This document shows, piece after piece, positions 21,126 to 33,599 of a stretch of DNA of 64,000 bases. The DNA comes from Dromiciops gliroides (taxonomy: Eukaryota; Chordata; Mammalia; Microbiotheria; Microbiotheriidae): NCBI RefSeq assembly GCF_019393635.1, contig NC_057867.1:54001643-54065642 (forward strand), read 5' to 3'. Position 1 is the first letter of the stretch. Each line of letters begins with the position of its first letter. Position numbers and translations under genes: made by a program. The notes under the pieces were generated by a model that saw nothing but the letters and a program-made list of their open reading frames with translations, was not told the DNA's origin and did not search any database.

Positions 21126-23984
21126 TCTCCTTCCCCACCCCCATGCCTAAATGAAACCTCTCCCTCAAAAGAAATAAGCTGAGTTTATGAATGGTGTGTG
21201 GTGAGAGGGAACGAGAGACAACAAGGAATTATGCAAAGGGAGTGTGAAGGGTGTCATCAGGGAAATGAATGCCCGGGGTAAGGGGGAAATGGGTCAGCCA
21301 CATAGTGAGAGTGAGGGGATAACAGATGGACAACGTGTGTGCTCCGTTGGTACCTAGAAAATGCCAAGAGAAAGATAAAAACTGTCCCCCTCCCAAACAG
21401 GTTGGGTGGACTCCCTGCGGCAAACTTCTTGGAGAAAGGTTACAAGAGCTGCAGAGGAAGAGCAGGCATGAATAGGTTGCTAATAGGATGCGTGGAGGGA
21501 ACCCCAAGTCAAGGGGATGATGGCTCCAGTGGAGTGTTGGATTGGGGATGTCATCATTGAGGAACAGGCAAAGAATGGGCAACATGCAATCGATACTTTA
21601 CTAGACAAAAATAAAACTGTTAGGTATGAATGAATTTATTTAAGCTTTTGATTTTCAAATAGAATTAACAGTTTTAATAAGCACATCTTAACAACAATTA
21701 GATTTTTCAGAATTAGAGTGACTTTGCTACCATCAGTTACAACTAGAATCTCGTCAAATTTCAACAGTGCACTTGCATTTGTAAACACATAGAGACCAAA
21801 CATTGTGTGTAGAATGCCAACCTTTAAAATATTAAAACAGAAATTTTTATCTCTAAAACCTAACAATGCCCTAAAAAAATTAAACGTCTACACTGACTAC
21901 TATGGGAGACAAAAAAAGATCCCCATGGTTTCTACACAAACACATTAAATGCTAAGGAATACTGTTCTTATATCAATATATTATCTAGTAAGTTTGTCCT
22001 CTAACTTCAGGACTGGCACATGTGACAAATTAATTGCAATAGTATTTAGATTCAACCTGTAGTGAAATTTAAAATATACCGAAATATTCATGAATGATTT
22101 AAAAATTGTCCATGATGGATTGCAGCAATTGGACAATGTGAGGAAGTATCAAGTTTCCAGGTCTCTGATTAAAATCCAACTGATTTGTCATACTATTGTA
22201 CACTCCCACAGGCCTGGTCTGTGGCGTGAACTAGAATAGAGACTAGCATAGTGCTGTGCCAACAGTATTCCAGTGTCATTGGAGTGTCTGACAATCCCTT
22301 CATAACAGAAACAATCACAGAAAAAAATGTGCACTTTTCATAGTACAACTCCGAGATCATGGCTCGGAAAAAATAGAGTTGCTGAACGGTCATCTTCCAA
22401 ACTACAATAGAAAAAACATTTAAGGCAAGTCAGATGGCTCAGATTCACTACCACACGCACACTACTGCCCCCAAGGGTTTCGAAACAGGAAATTGCATTC
22501 TTACAGATTGAAAAAAAGCGTGTGTTACCACAAAAGGGGAACATCTCGAAGAAACACAGCACACGTGAAAAAACATTTATTAGAATAGCTTTTTTTTCTC
22601 TCTCCGAAGTTCAAAAGGAGGTAGAGATGCTGAAAAGGACATCTCTCTTGCAAATGTGTATGTGAGAATAGCTATGGCACATGTGCCAAAGTCCCAAGGC
22701 AGCAAATGTAACCCTCACCACCTCCACTTTGCTTTGGAACTTTGGGGAGCCCGAAGACTGATCTGACAACCCTGGGTGGTTCAAACTGCAAGAAGAGGTG
22801 CTTTTGCATTATTGCAAAACAGTGAATTACCTGATCACTAGCTTGGTTTAGTACATTCTAGCCACAGAGTGAGAAAAGAATTACGTTGTTTAAAAAATAA
22901 AAAGTAAAACAGAACAATGTTCTGCTCTTTTCTTTTTGGTCAAGCAAAAAGGACCACCTCCTCCCCACCCCCAAGTGCCTAGACAGAGAAACAGAGACAA
23001 TTTTGAGTGAGTGAAGGTTGGGTTGCGTCAACATCCAGTTTGGGAATGGAATCTAGAATGTCTGTTCTTGGAAAAGCAAAAAACAAACAAACAAACAAAC
23101 AAAAATCCCGCATTTCCTCCCTTGGTCCTGATGGGAAAATGGAGCTAGCTCCTAGGAGTACTGGCACCCAGTGTTGGAATTAGTGTCCATTCCACCTTAG
23201 AGCAGATGAAACTGGAGGTGAGTACCATGGACAGGGCAGGGTAAGTACAATTATCATTGTGCTACTTTTTTTTTTTCTTCTGTAATACCATTAGGCGGAA
23301 AATGTTCATTCTTGCCTGGAAAGGGAATATCCAAATGCAAGGGGGAGGGGGAAAGGTTTCTATTAGCACTCCTTTAATTCAAGGGGGAATTTATCTTTCT
23401 TGTTTTACTCAAAGCAGCATCTACAAAGTAATGAAGCATGATGTTATTATTTTCCTTCCCAGAATGCCTTCTACCACAGAAACCTTCCAAATGTATAGTC
23501 AGTTGACATCCGTCATCGTTATTTAATGGCATCTATTTTATGATACAAAGACCGGGAAGCAAAATAAACAGAATGCCTATGTCTTAAGCCCAGATTTCAT
23601 AGATGCTTCACTAAGATGCCGCATGCAAGGAGATCAGATTTAAGGCCTGATATTAATCTTGTTAAGGTGCATGAATATTAGTGCAAAAACTCTATCATCA
23701 TCTGAAGTCTAAAAACTGATATTCTAATGACTTTTAAAAAACCACAATTTTAAAATATCCCCCACCCATCCCCACCTACCCCCTCCCCCAGCACGTGCAC
23801 TAGAAAAAGCTTTTAATTCTAATGTTTCAATACTCAGCAAATGGTCAGATACAGTTTCTTGTGAGGCTGCACAGCCTGATCAGGATCATTGTGATCCAAT
23901 CTCATTTTACCATAGTCCACTGAAGAGGTTGATTTTCAGTCGACTGGTTTGGCTGTGGAGGTTGAAAATGCACCTTATCTTTAA

Positions 23985-24245
23985 TTATTAACAATAATAG
24001 CTGGCATTTCTATAGCACTTAAAAGTTGGCAAAGCGCTTTACAAATATAATCTCATCTAATCCTCATAGAAACCTTGTGAGGAAAATATTACAGTTATTG
24101 TTATCGCCATTTCACAGATGAAGAAACTGAGGCTCAGAGTGGTAAAGTGACTTGCCCAGGGTCACACAGTGAACAAGCATCAGAGACAGGATTTGAAACC
24201 AAAGTCTCACCTCTCTCCAAGTCTGGCTCCCAACCACTTTCTTAT
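23985..24245 (-). repeat. MIR SINE
   Basis: Antisense MIR: GGCAAAGCGCTTTACAAAT, CATTTCACAGATGAAGAAAC, GGGTCACACAGTGAACAAG. Confidence 0.9.
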
Positions 24246-24474
24246 ACTGCTTTTCAAATAATAACTAAAATGTCATTGTGTGGTAGATCTCATTAGAAAC
24301 TCCTGGTGGGCAGAGATTATGTCCTCTGCACTCAATTTTTGAGTAAAGAGAGGTGCTTAATAAATGCTTAGTAGAATGGTGATCACCACCAGGATGCTTG
24401 AATTGTTACAAAGAGCCCAATTTTCTAAAACACTGGGGGAAAAAATGCAACGCTTGTACTAACACATTATTGTG

Positions 24475-24662
24475 AGTTAGAAGTGATGTAAAAAACCATC
24501 TGGTCTAACCCCCTCGTTTTACACAGGAGGAAACTGAGGCTCAAAAATGTTAAGTGACTTGGCCAAGGTCACCCAGATAGTAAGTGGCAGAGGGAAGATT
24601 TGAAACCAGGGACTCTGGATCCAAATCTAGCACTCTTGTAACTGTGCTATGCTTTCCTGCCA
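24475..24662 (-). repeat. MIR-type SINE
   Basis: Antisense core GTTTTACACAGGAGGAAAC, AAGTGACTTGGCCAAGG, GAAACCAGGGACTCTGG. Confidence 0.85.
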
Positions 24663-26080
24663 TTAATCTGATTGTGATTGCAATGGAAACTAATTATGGT
24701 TAGCAAAAAAAAAAAATCATTTTTGCCAAAGTACATGGGAGCTTAAAATCGAGGATTTGTCTTTGCAAAGCAAAGCCTGCAAAGCCTGTAAGCACAGGCC
24801 CAAAGTGGATTTAAATTTCTTTGTTAGCAAACACTTTATAAAACAAAACAAAACCAAAGAAAGAAAGATAGATAGAAAAAAGGTGCTCGTGTGCCCTCAA
24901 AGCTACTCTGATTAGTTATGGTGATGAATGGGGTGAAATAAAAAGCCATCACATGTTTCATTTCCTAGACCCTGCATTGAATTGCACTAAAAATTAATGT
25001 AATTAATTTTCTCCTGAGTTCAAGATCAGACCTTCTGGCTCTTTTAATACATTGAAAATGCTGATATTATGGAAAAGGCAACTCTGATTCTTTCTATTCA
25101 AGATGAACGTCCACACCCCATGAAGGTCACAAGAGAAATAGAGCAAATGTTTGTGACCTGAGCACAGAGGCAGGCATTCGCCCATTTTGCGGTTAGTCCA
25201 TGGCTGGCATTCTTTGTTAATACTGTATTGCTTAATAACAAGCCGATTGAAGCACGATGATCTAAACGGCTGTAAAACACGCATTTTGATCGCTGTTCTG
25301 TTTGCAAGGACACAACCATCCTCTCTTCTTCCCTTCTCTCTTCAAGCAGAGAGCTGATCAGATTGGGATCCACACACCTCTTTTGCCCAGTGCTAGAGTC
25401 AACAGCAGCGACCAATGGATTTGGGGAAAATGTAAATCATTTACAAAGCATTTGCTTTGGGGTGGGGAGGTAGAGAGGGAAAGGTGGGCCCAGTGTCACT
25501 CCCAAAGGGTGACTTTTGCTCTAGCTGGTGGAGACTGATTAAAGTAAAATAAGTCTTGAATTCAGCCTGTCGTTGTCTTGAAATGCATCTGGCGCCCTCT
25601 TTTCAGTTTTCTAAATTGCATAAATGAAAGACATACAGTTCAGACATTGTGCTGAGCACAGCTATCTTTGAAGCAAGGAAGGAGATGCTGCATCTAAGGG
25701 ACCTATGGCAAGCCCGATATTTATAGTCTTAGTGCCCCAATCCACGTCTTGTGCAAACTCAGACCCAGACTAGTTTAAATCAAAGGCAGGAAGAACTGCT
25801 AGTAAAATGTTCACTTACTGGTAAAGGGTGTTCCTTGGAATGGAAACCCATCAGCTCTGTGAGACCAGTGATTTGATTCAGTTTAAGGCCAATTCAAAGC
25901 CTTGCCCTACAGGCTGTGGATGAAGGAGAGTAAGGTCGAGGGGGCAGGGGAAGGCTCTCAATTACAAGGAAAAATGCTTATTTCTTCCAGTGGTGCCTTT
26001 GAATAGACAATATATGACTTGTGCCAGGGAAGTTTTACAAGTGAATTGGTTTGTAGAATAAAATGTTTATGTCTTGGAGG

Positions 26081-26099
26081 AATATACATATACATATAC

Positions 26100-26142
<43 letters not shown>

Positions 26143-26173
26143 TGTGTGTATACATATATACACACACATACAT
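26081..26173. repeat. (TA)n(TG)n(CA)n microsatellite
   Basis: ATATACATATAC, pure TA, about eighteen TG units, then CATATATACACACACATACA. Confidence 0.96.
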
Positions 26174-26221
26174 GTCTGTAGGAAAACCCTGGTCAGATCA
26201 TTAAGTTTAGCTGGATAAATT

Positions 26222-26405
26222 CAGACTCATAGATTTACTTAGAAGGGACCTCAAAGCCCACTGCTGCCCCCATCTTACATATGAAGTAACTGAGGTCCAC
26301 AGAGGCCAAATGATTTGTCTGAACTGACTTAGGTAGTAAGTGGTAGAACAAGAATTTGAATCCAGATCTCTGGAATCCAAATTCTGAGTTTCTCTGGTTT
26401 ACTCT
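26222..26405 (-). repeat. MIR-type SINE
   Basis: Antisense: CTTACATATGAAGTAACTG, AGTAAGTGGTAGAACAAG and TGAATCCAGATCTCTGG. Confidence 0.75.
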
Positions 26406-28317
26406 GCTTTTCTACAGAGGCCACAAATTAGATAAATATATGTATTCCATAAATTTAAAAAATATGCATTCCACTACTATGACTTCAGCAGGGCAGTGGG
26501 AGTGGCATTGAATAATATAAGAAAATAGCACTCCTGGTACTTCCCAGGACAGAAGAGAAACATTTATAGGCATGAGATGCTCAGAGGGTCAGGCCACATC
26601 TAAAATATCTACCAGCTCTTTCTTGAAGGTTCCCTCAACAAGAAAAAATGTCTTCTGTTTCAAAGGCTCTCTCAACCATAGCAGCTTTGGAGAAGGGGTG
26701 GGGGGAGAAGTTTAGCTTTCAAAAAGAAAATGAAAAATCTAATATTAAAGCTATCAAAGAAAACAGAAGCTCCCAATCCCCAATCCCCCAACCCAACTCA
26801 CACATTCGCACATATACTTCTAAGGGCCAAGCTGTCCCTCCTGTAAGCCTAATTGGCATGCAGTATGACATAGACGTAACTCAGTTAGTTACATCTATGA
26901 TCTGGCCTTAAAAGCAGCTAACAGATTAACTCACATAATACCTTCAACTTTGGCCTTCCGAACCCTACTGTCCCAGATTACACTCTGTGAACTCTCCCCC
27001 GGAATCACACCTTCTTTTCTTCCATTTGGATTTTTCATCGACCTTTAAATAATAAATGAATTAATGGCCAACAAAAGCAAGTGTGTGCTAATTAAGAACC
27101 TAAACATGGACTATGGCAGTATAAAATGTTCACCCAGCAACCTGGACCGTTTTCAAGGCTTCACTGAGTATATGCTCAGTGGCAAGATGACCTTTGGCAG
27201 AGGAAATACTTGGATCTATAATGGCGATTTGTAATTGTCCTTTATTACTTTCTAGACTAGTTCATGGTCTCTTAGGGAAAGAGCACCTAGTCAAGAGAGG
27301 ACTCCAGTCCAAATGAATGACTCCATCAAGACCAAATGTCCATGGGACTGTGCAAAAGCATCAGAATTTTGTCTCAAAGTGTGAAAGGTTCATAGGGCTC
27401 CCCTTCTGAAAATTCATCAAAATTACAAAATGCTAGACTTTGTCAGCAGGCCATGGTATCCTGCTCATCTCGTATTCTTTTATGCTAAAACAAGGTCCTT
27501 GACCAAAATACCTTGGTAATGAGTACAACATAAAGTCCAGCTGAGGCGAGCAGACAGGATGTCTGCACTAAGTCAATATTCAAAGCTGATAGCAGGGGAG
27601 TGGTGGCTTATTGGGAGAAGTGCCAAGCAGGACTTAAAGTGAATCAATGCAATGTACCACAGCTATTCGTCAGCCCAGAAGCCTCAGCCAACACAGCCGT
27701 ACAGAGCAAGGAAACCAACGAGGGGACAAGGGCTCATTGCGGGATCTCAAAGCACTTTACCCGGGTCTCTGCCAAGCACACTCTTTTTCAACTGCTGGGA
27801 GAGGTCACTCTCAATACCAGGCATGTGCTCACACAGGGAAAATGAATCCCCTCCCTGATAAGAAACATGACTCCTCTGCTTCTTAGCATGGGAGGCACCA
27901 AAGAAAGGTTGACAAAGGTCTAGCGTAAGCAAAAAGGGTGATTTTGTACCAATGTCCCCTAGCAAGAGGGAAGGAAAGGCATTTCAGGCATGACACCTAC
28001 CCTTCTGCCTCACCATCCTCATGTAGGAGTGAACAGGCATCCCCATTTTTAACCAGCTGATCATCCGATTCTTTCTTCTCACATTCTCTAAGGGCTTTAT
28101 ACATTCTTGGAGACTGGAAAGTTGTTTGGAGAAAGTGTGTTACGGACAAGCTCTGTGGCCATCACCTGGCACAATTACATTCTCTGAGACATAAGTAGCA
28201 GGGAGAAGCTGGAGTGGGAAGTATTAGGTTGGCAGGAATAAAGGTAGAGATATTGATGGTCACAAAGCAGAAAGGAGAAAGGCTTAGCATAAAGAATACA
28301 TTTTATTGGAATAGCAA

Positions 28318-28420
28318 TTCTCCTTTAGTCAGAAACAGAAAATAATAGAACAACTAAATTCAGAATTACATCATTTCTAAGAATAAACCTTGGAAACATT
28401 TTCATTTTTTTATTTTAAAA
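28318..28420 (-). promoter_or_regulatory. Minus-strand poly(A)-signal-like cluster
   Basis: TTTTATTGGA at 28301-28310 gives minus-strand AATAAA, and T-rich sequence lies upstream at 28400-28420. It is one of several possible distal 3' ends for a minus-strand transcript. Confidence 0.25.
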
Positions 28421-29874
28421 TACTGTACTGGTAAACTGATCTCATGAAAAAATCCTTTTGGCACATATGAAAGGCAACGACTGTGGACAATAAATTTACG
28501 AACCAACGGGACTCGTGGGCTTTGCCCTCTACTACACAAGCTTAAATGAGAGGGTCCCGTTGAAAGCTTCCAAAAGCACAGTAGCATTCCTTGCTCAAAC
28601 TTAGCTGTTCATTGATGTGATTTCAAAATGAACCCATCCACATAGCAAACACCCCAAGGCACACTGACTGTACTGAGCTCAAGAGTAGACAAGGAACAGA
28701 AACAAAGCATGATTTGCAAGGGCAGAAGCACACTGGCATGAGAATTCACTCAGCAGAAGCCATTGGACACAGCGATCACTTCAAAGTACAACCCAAAAAT
28801 TCAAATACAGAAAAAAACAAGAATCTCTCAGTCAATGATCTGCATATCCACAGAAATGAGACTGAAAAACACTGTCCACAACAAGATTAGGGCTGTAAAT
28901 CTCTTGAGAAATAGGTTTTCCAGACAGACTCAGCAGCACGAAGGAGAGAGCTAAGGGTTAATTCGCATAGAGGTTGCACCAAAGTAAGGCACCTATGAGA
29001 CCAAGGCACAATGGCAGAACCTCTACACACAAGCTTGGCACCCAGGCCGGGGTCAACAGTGCCAGCTCTTCACTGGCCACTGCCAGTGCTTGGAGCAGTG
29101 GCACGGAGAGCTCAGAAAGACATGTAATCCCCAAAGTCAGTTCGATTTTACCTTTGAAATGCATCATCTTGCCATTTTTGCAGTGTCACAACCTTTGGGA
29201 ACCAGGTTTAGCAGTTTCTTATGCCTAGCCAGTGATTACAAGGCATGTAATCAGGAGGGAATATACTGCAGAGGGAGAGTGGACCCAGACGGTGGCCACA
29301 GATCACCCCAACTGGACAGAAAACCTTTGCACAGATCAATAGGAGTTCACAGCAGGGGCTTCTGAATCCCCCATTTGTAAGCAAGAAAGGATAAAGAGAA
29401 GGAAAGCATTCTCTTGCTTGTGTTCTAACAAACTGCTACTGACAATTCTTTTTTAGGGAAAAGTATGTCTTACATTTTGCAATATTCTACATTAGGATTG
29501 ATGACTTGCCATAAAGCGTTCATCAATCATGAGATATTTGTTTCCCTTGCAGACACTGCAGCTGGGACAATGCCGAAGTTAAAAAGACTTGTCAATTCTG
29601 ACTTCTCCATGAGTTGATTATCTATGACCCATTTCCCTGTGATGCTCTGTGTACATTTGAGCTTCATACCCCCCCTCCTACCCTAGTCACTTGGTGTTGG
29701 CTTACAAAATACTGATTCTTTTCAATGTTACTTTGGATCAAGAAAGCCTTTGGAAGGATGTGGGGCTGAAAACCCCAAATAGAAAGACATGGGTGGATTT
29801 ATAATACATCCCCAAGTTTAAGAGAAAGGTCCCCTTTCCTTCGGCCTAAAAAGTTTCACACTAGGTTGGCCCCG

Positions 29875-30150
29875 TGGGCCATCTGGCCCAATATTCTGTC
29901 TCTGGAAAGGGTTTTTCCTTGCATTGTCCCTACTCTTTCGCCCTGACCCAAGTCTGGAATGCCTTCCCTTCCCATCTCCTCTTGCCATCCTTAACTCCCT
30001 CCGAGGCTCAGTTCAAGTACCGACCTGCACACGAGGGTATAGGTTGATTTGTACTTACAGATTTATGTACAAGCTCCATCTCCCCAGGAGAATGTAAGCT
30101 CCCTGGAGACAAGTATTGCTTCATTTTGGGTCTTTGCATCCCCAGTGCAC
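29875..30150 (+). mobile_element. L2 LINE 3' end (with short L3-like lead)
   Basis: AGTCTGGAATGCCTTCCCTT, CTCAGTTCAAGTACCGACC, GGAGAATGTAAGCTCCCTGG and GGTCTTTGCATCCCCAGTG follow the L2 3' UTR order. The 29877-29930 segment TGGGCCATCTGGCCCAAT is L3/CR1-like. Confidence 0.75.
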
Positions 30151-30290
30151 AATCCACTAACATTTATGAAGCACCTACTATGTGCCATGTACAGTGCTAG
30201 GTCCTGAGGATAAAAAGATCAAAATGAAACAGTGTTTGCCCGCTAAGAGCTTATATTCCAAGGATAAAATGGCACATGGTAGCCATACAA
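30150..30290 (-). mobile_element. L2 LINE 3' terminus, opposite orientation
   Basis: CATTTATGAAGCACCTACTATGTGCC (shown in part as ACCTACTATGTGCCATG) is the antisense L2 end, abutting the + oriented copy so that two L2 3' ends face one another. A further antisense L2 scrap lies at 30875-30970. Confidence 0.75.
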
Positions 30291-30692
30291 TGAACATACA
30301 GTAAAATGAAGGAATGGTAACTGTTCTCCATACTGCTGACCGCAGAAGGTTAGGGTTACACCTGTCTCATAACAGCCCTAATTCCACGCCAATGGCCCAT
30401 TAATGATCAGCCTTGGATATATCCTACCAGGGTGACAGCCTCTAGATGTTTGCTGTCTTGTTGTAGAAAATGTTTATTTGGGCCAATGCTTTAAGCTGGA
30501 AGGAGCATTGGAAACCATCTCAGATAGGCAGTGTTACAAAGTGGCTAATGTGCTGGCACTCAAGTCAGGCAGTTTTGAGATCTGATACTATCTCTGATCC
30601 TTGTGAGCTGCAAGGCCCTAGGCAGGTCACATCACTTTTTCAAGTATCAGTTTCTTGATCTCTAAAATAAGGGAAATAGCACCAACCCTACC

Positions 30693-30800
30693 TGGATTGT
30701 TGTTGTTTGTCCTTCATTTTTAAAGAGGACTGTGATATGAGGAAGGTGATGTCATGACTTGGAGTGAATTGGGTGTAAGGGAGGCAGGGTTGTACAAAGT
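30693..30800 (-). repeat. Third-type marsupial SINE, truncated
   Basis: TTGTTGTTTGTCCTTC, GAGGACTGTGATATGAGG, GTGATGTCATGACTTGG and GTGAATTGGGTGTAAGG; the head half is missing. Confidence 0.85.
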
Positions 30801-31113
30801 ATAAAGCCCAAATGAGATAACAGAAATGCCAAATATAATAACCATTCTTATCCTCTACATAGCTCAGATGCTGGGAGGAATGGCAAGTGAGCCAAGTCTT
30901 GAAGGAAGGGATTTCAAAGGCAGAGATTTGGGGGCAGAGCATTGTAGACAGTGTGATGGAAGGAAATGAGCCCTGGACTGACTGCATGTTAGGACATAAT
31001 GCAGTTCTAATGGTTGGGAATTTGGGATGTTCAGCTTATCTAAATCCTTCCTTAGAACATTTATCTGAGGAAGGACCTTGTTACATCCACCCCATTCATA
31101 CCCTGTGTATTTT

Positions 31114-31576
31114 TTTATTGTGGTTGAACATGATAAAACATTTATTGATTTCTTTTAGAGCCAACACTTGGGAGTCCCAGTAGTGGCTTTGATCTACTGA
31201 TAAGACAAAAGGCAATTATTTGTAAAGCTTACATAGATTTCACTTGGTCTCAGATTCTACCTCCCTTTGTCTAGCTAGAAAAGAGCCGCAAAACTTACCA
31301 AATGATAACAACTGGCCAATTCCAAGTGACCTGGGATAGTATACTCAGTGAACAGACCTGAAGTTCTAGGACATTTATCTGGTCAGCTTCAGGAGGAGTT
31401 CTCTATATGTAGACAAATTGGGATCACATAAAAGTGAGGGGCACTTCCATGCAGTTAACAGTACAATCGGCTTCACATTCTTTCTGCATGGGGTACACCT
31501 CATGATCTCAGTGATATAGAGAAACCACCCACCAGGGCTGGTCCCCTTTTCTCACTTAATATGGCCTCAACACCTT
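31114..31576 (-). other. MCF2: MCF2 3' UTR (short form) with poly(A) signals
   Basis: About 430-460 nt of non-repeat sequence follow the MCF2 stop. AATAAA occurs on the minus strand at 31146-31141 and again at 31119-31114, so a short UTR is plausible. An L2 remnant begins just beyond (about 30970). Use of more distal signals (for example 28300s or 21635-21640) cannot be excluded. Confidence 0.55.
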
Positions 31577-31713
31577 TTATTTCAATGTATCATCACTAAC
31601 CAATTGGCTCCCATCTTCCTCCTCTGTGTCTGAACAAGCCAACAGGAAGCCACTGTTAACCCATTCTTCCAGGCTTTCACCAAGTTCCACGGTCAGTGAT
31701 GTCCTTGAGGAAC
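31577..31713 (-). CDS. MCF2: MCF2 terminal coding exon
   Basis: The terminal exon has acceptor TCTCTTTCAG|GT; it enters in phase 1 (A+GT gives Ser) and stops at TAA 31579-31577. It encodes SSRTSLTVELGESLEEWVNS then GFLLACSDTEEEDGSQLVSD and DTLK. The pattern ES.EEW followed by an acidic stretch matches human MCF2 (EISEEPAEWSSNYFYPTYDENEEENRPL). It also matches MCF2L (EAPEDDGGWSS...SDAEEDG). It ends where MCF2L continues into an SH3 domain. Confidence 0.85.
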
Positions 31714-32079
31714 CTGAAAGAGAAATGCAGAAAGCTGAAGCTTCTGGCTTCAGTCTTTCCTTCTGTCCTGAATTGACACCTTATGTACCAGCACTGAGCT
31801 AAGAAGCTTTCTTGGTCCAAGATGAGGACCTCTTTGTGCCAAAGCCTCAAATTTGGCCAGAGTGATTAAAGGTGCAACTAACTTCTAGAAGAGAAGCCAG
31901 GGTTTAAAGGGGATTTTATAGAATGAAGTTGCACCTCCTTAAGGGGGCATGACATTTTGTAGCACTTTAGATGGCACAAGATTGCCTACAGACAATGAAT
32001 GACCAACGGAAAATGATTCTTTTCCATTCATTAAAGCAGACGGAGCCGGATATCTTTGTGGGAGAAAATGTTACCTGGG

Positions 32080-32440
32080 CTCAGTCACCATAAATAGAAG
32101 CTTGAAGACATGAGAGTTATTTTCAATTGCTTAGAGGGCTAGTACATGGAACAGAGATTAGTCTTGTTCAGCTCAGCAGAGTGCAGAACCAGGGACTACG
32201 GGGGGAAGTCACAGAGAGGCATATCCAGGCTGGATGGCAGGGAAAACTTTCTGACAATGAGAGCTAGTCTAAAGTGGAATTGGGCTGCCTCGGGAAATAC
32301 TAGATTGTCCCTCACTGAAAGTCTCTAAGGAGAGGCTAGATGGCCACTGGTCAGGGACAGTCTGCAGAGGGGTCTTTTATTCAACTTTCAATTGGGCTAC
32401 AATGCCTCTGGGATCCTTTCAACTCTGACACTGATGGCAT
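32080..32440 (+). mobile_element. L3/CR1 LINE fragment
   Basis: TTGTTCAGCTCAGCAGAGTG, CAGAACCAGGGACTACG, GGAATTGGGCTGCCTCGGG and AGTCTCTAAGGAGAGGC keep the CR1 C-terminal order. It lies in MCF2's last intron. Confidence 0.7.
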
Positions 32441-32454
32441 GACCTCCAGCCCTC

Positions 32455-32775
32455 TCTGAAGGGTCATCATAAAGAAGAGCGATTGGACTTGGTCTTGGCC
32501 TCAAAAGACAGAACTAGAATGAATGGGGAGAAGCTGCAAAATTAGGCAAATTTTGGCTTGAAGACAGTAAAAACAATCTAATGATGCTAGCTAACCAAAA
32601 GTCCATTGGACTATTGCTCTGGAAAGAGGCGTGAGTTCTCTTTCATAAGAAGTCTTAAACAAAAACTGGATAACCACTCATCAGAGATTCTGTGAGAGGA
32701 TTCTTGTCTAGTCATGGCCTCTGAGGCTCCTTCAAACTTTGAGATTCTGTTAGATTCTAAGGAAAAATCATTTAA
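32455..32775 (+). mobile_element. L3/CR1 LINE fragment, second copy
   Basis: Collinear with the previous copy: CAGAACTAGAATGAATGG, AAGCTGCAAAATTAGGC, ATAAGAAGTCTTAAACAAAAAC and GGCCTCTGAGGCTCCTTC. Confidence 0.65.
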
Positions 32776-33289
32776 CTGCCTTTTTTGAAACCAATTCATT
32801 GCATAACTGAGTCTTTCCACTAATTCACACTGACACCCCCCCTCTCCCTATTAGTCCAAATGAGACTTTATGAACTTTTTAAAAAGTTTTTATATAGTTT
32901 ATTTATGCTCTGATGAAAAATTATCTTCATGGATAAACATCCTCCATAGTGCCTTTCATTCCTCTTTATGAACTTTTCTATCAGCTATGCAGACTTATCT
33001 AGTTTCTCGCAGACCAGAAGGAAAAGGGCCCATTCAGTTTAAGGGGAAGAGGAGGGCAGTAAGAGAAAACTTTGTGAGCTCGTAAATATTCTTCACACTT
33101 TGCTACCAGATCTTTCTATACATTATCAGCTGGCACTGTAGCCCTGACAGTCACCGATGAGCTCAGTGCACATCATAAACATTATGGTCTTTGAAAAGTA
33201 GAGCAATTCTCCAGAAAAACACCTGGAGAGTCAGATCTGCCCAGACCTGACTTGTCTCTGTGAATGAATGAGATGAGGCTTACACATAC

Positions 33290-33396
33290 TTTTGCTTGTT
33301 TTAGTCTGAGGAGACAGAACCAAATTGTCCAATGTCACGGGGCTCGTGCGATCAGATTCGTTTTCTTCAGAGCTTACAGAGACTTGCTGCTGTATT
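33290..33396 (-). CDS. MCF2: MCF2 exon: C-terminal Ser/Thr-rich tail
   Basis: A 107-nt exon with acceptor AAATATTTCAG|A and donor AAAA|GTATGT. It enters in phase 2 (GG+A gives Gly) and leaves in phase 1. It encodes IQQQVSVSSEENESDRTSPV then TLDNLVLSPQTKTSK. Similarity to human MCF2 (QISLQQNDEKQQGAFISTEETELEH) is faint, so support comes mainly from splice sites and from phases that fit both neighbours exactly. The segment looks disordered and phosphorylatable (SP and TSP motifs). Confidence 0.8.
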
Positions 33397-33429
33397 CTGA
33401 AATATTTGCCAAGTGAAAGTGATCAATCA

Positions 33430-33595
33430 ATTAGAAATTCAAATCAACAAACGTTTGTGAAGCACATCTTACACATGAAGGAAGCACTCTTCTAGGTTCT
33501 AAGGATATGAGAAACAAAGAAACAAACAAAATAGTCCCTGATCTCAAGAGACTTAAAAGCTATAAGGCCCTTTGGAAAGCAACAGGGGTTTAACA
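33430..33595 (-). mobile_element. L2 LINE 3' terminus
   Basis: Antisense L2 end next to the MCF2 exon: TCAACAAACGTTTGTGAAGC, CTTCTAGGTTCTAAGG, AGTCCCTGATCTCAAGAG. Confidence 0.7.
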
Positions 33596-33599
33596 ACCC

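Larger units (their letters stand above)
21590..30640. other. SINE-poor intergenic block between F9 and MCF2
   Basis: Nine kilobases hold only old MIR/L2/L3 remnants and one TA/TG microsatellite, against one young SINE every 1-2 kb elsewhere. I found no coding exon. In the minus orientation the left part (21620-22600) is AT-rich with AATAAA at 21640-21635 and another near 22580, like a 3' UTR. It could be a long MCF2 3' UTR extension, a non-coding RNA or regulatory DNA. Confidence 0.45.

Noticed and set aside
28958-29167. Minus-strand 69-codon frame with hydrophobic stretches
   Set aside because: No splice sites in phase, no family resemblance and no neighbouring exons; kept only as part of the SINE-poor block.
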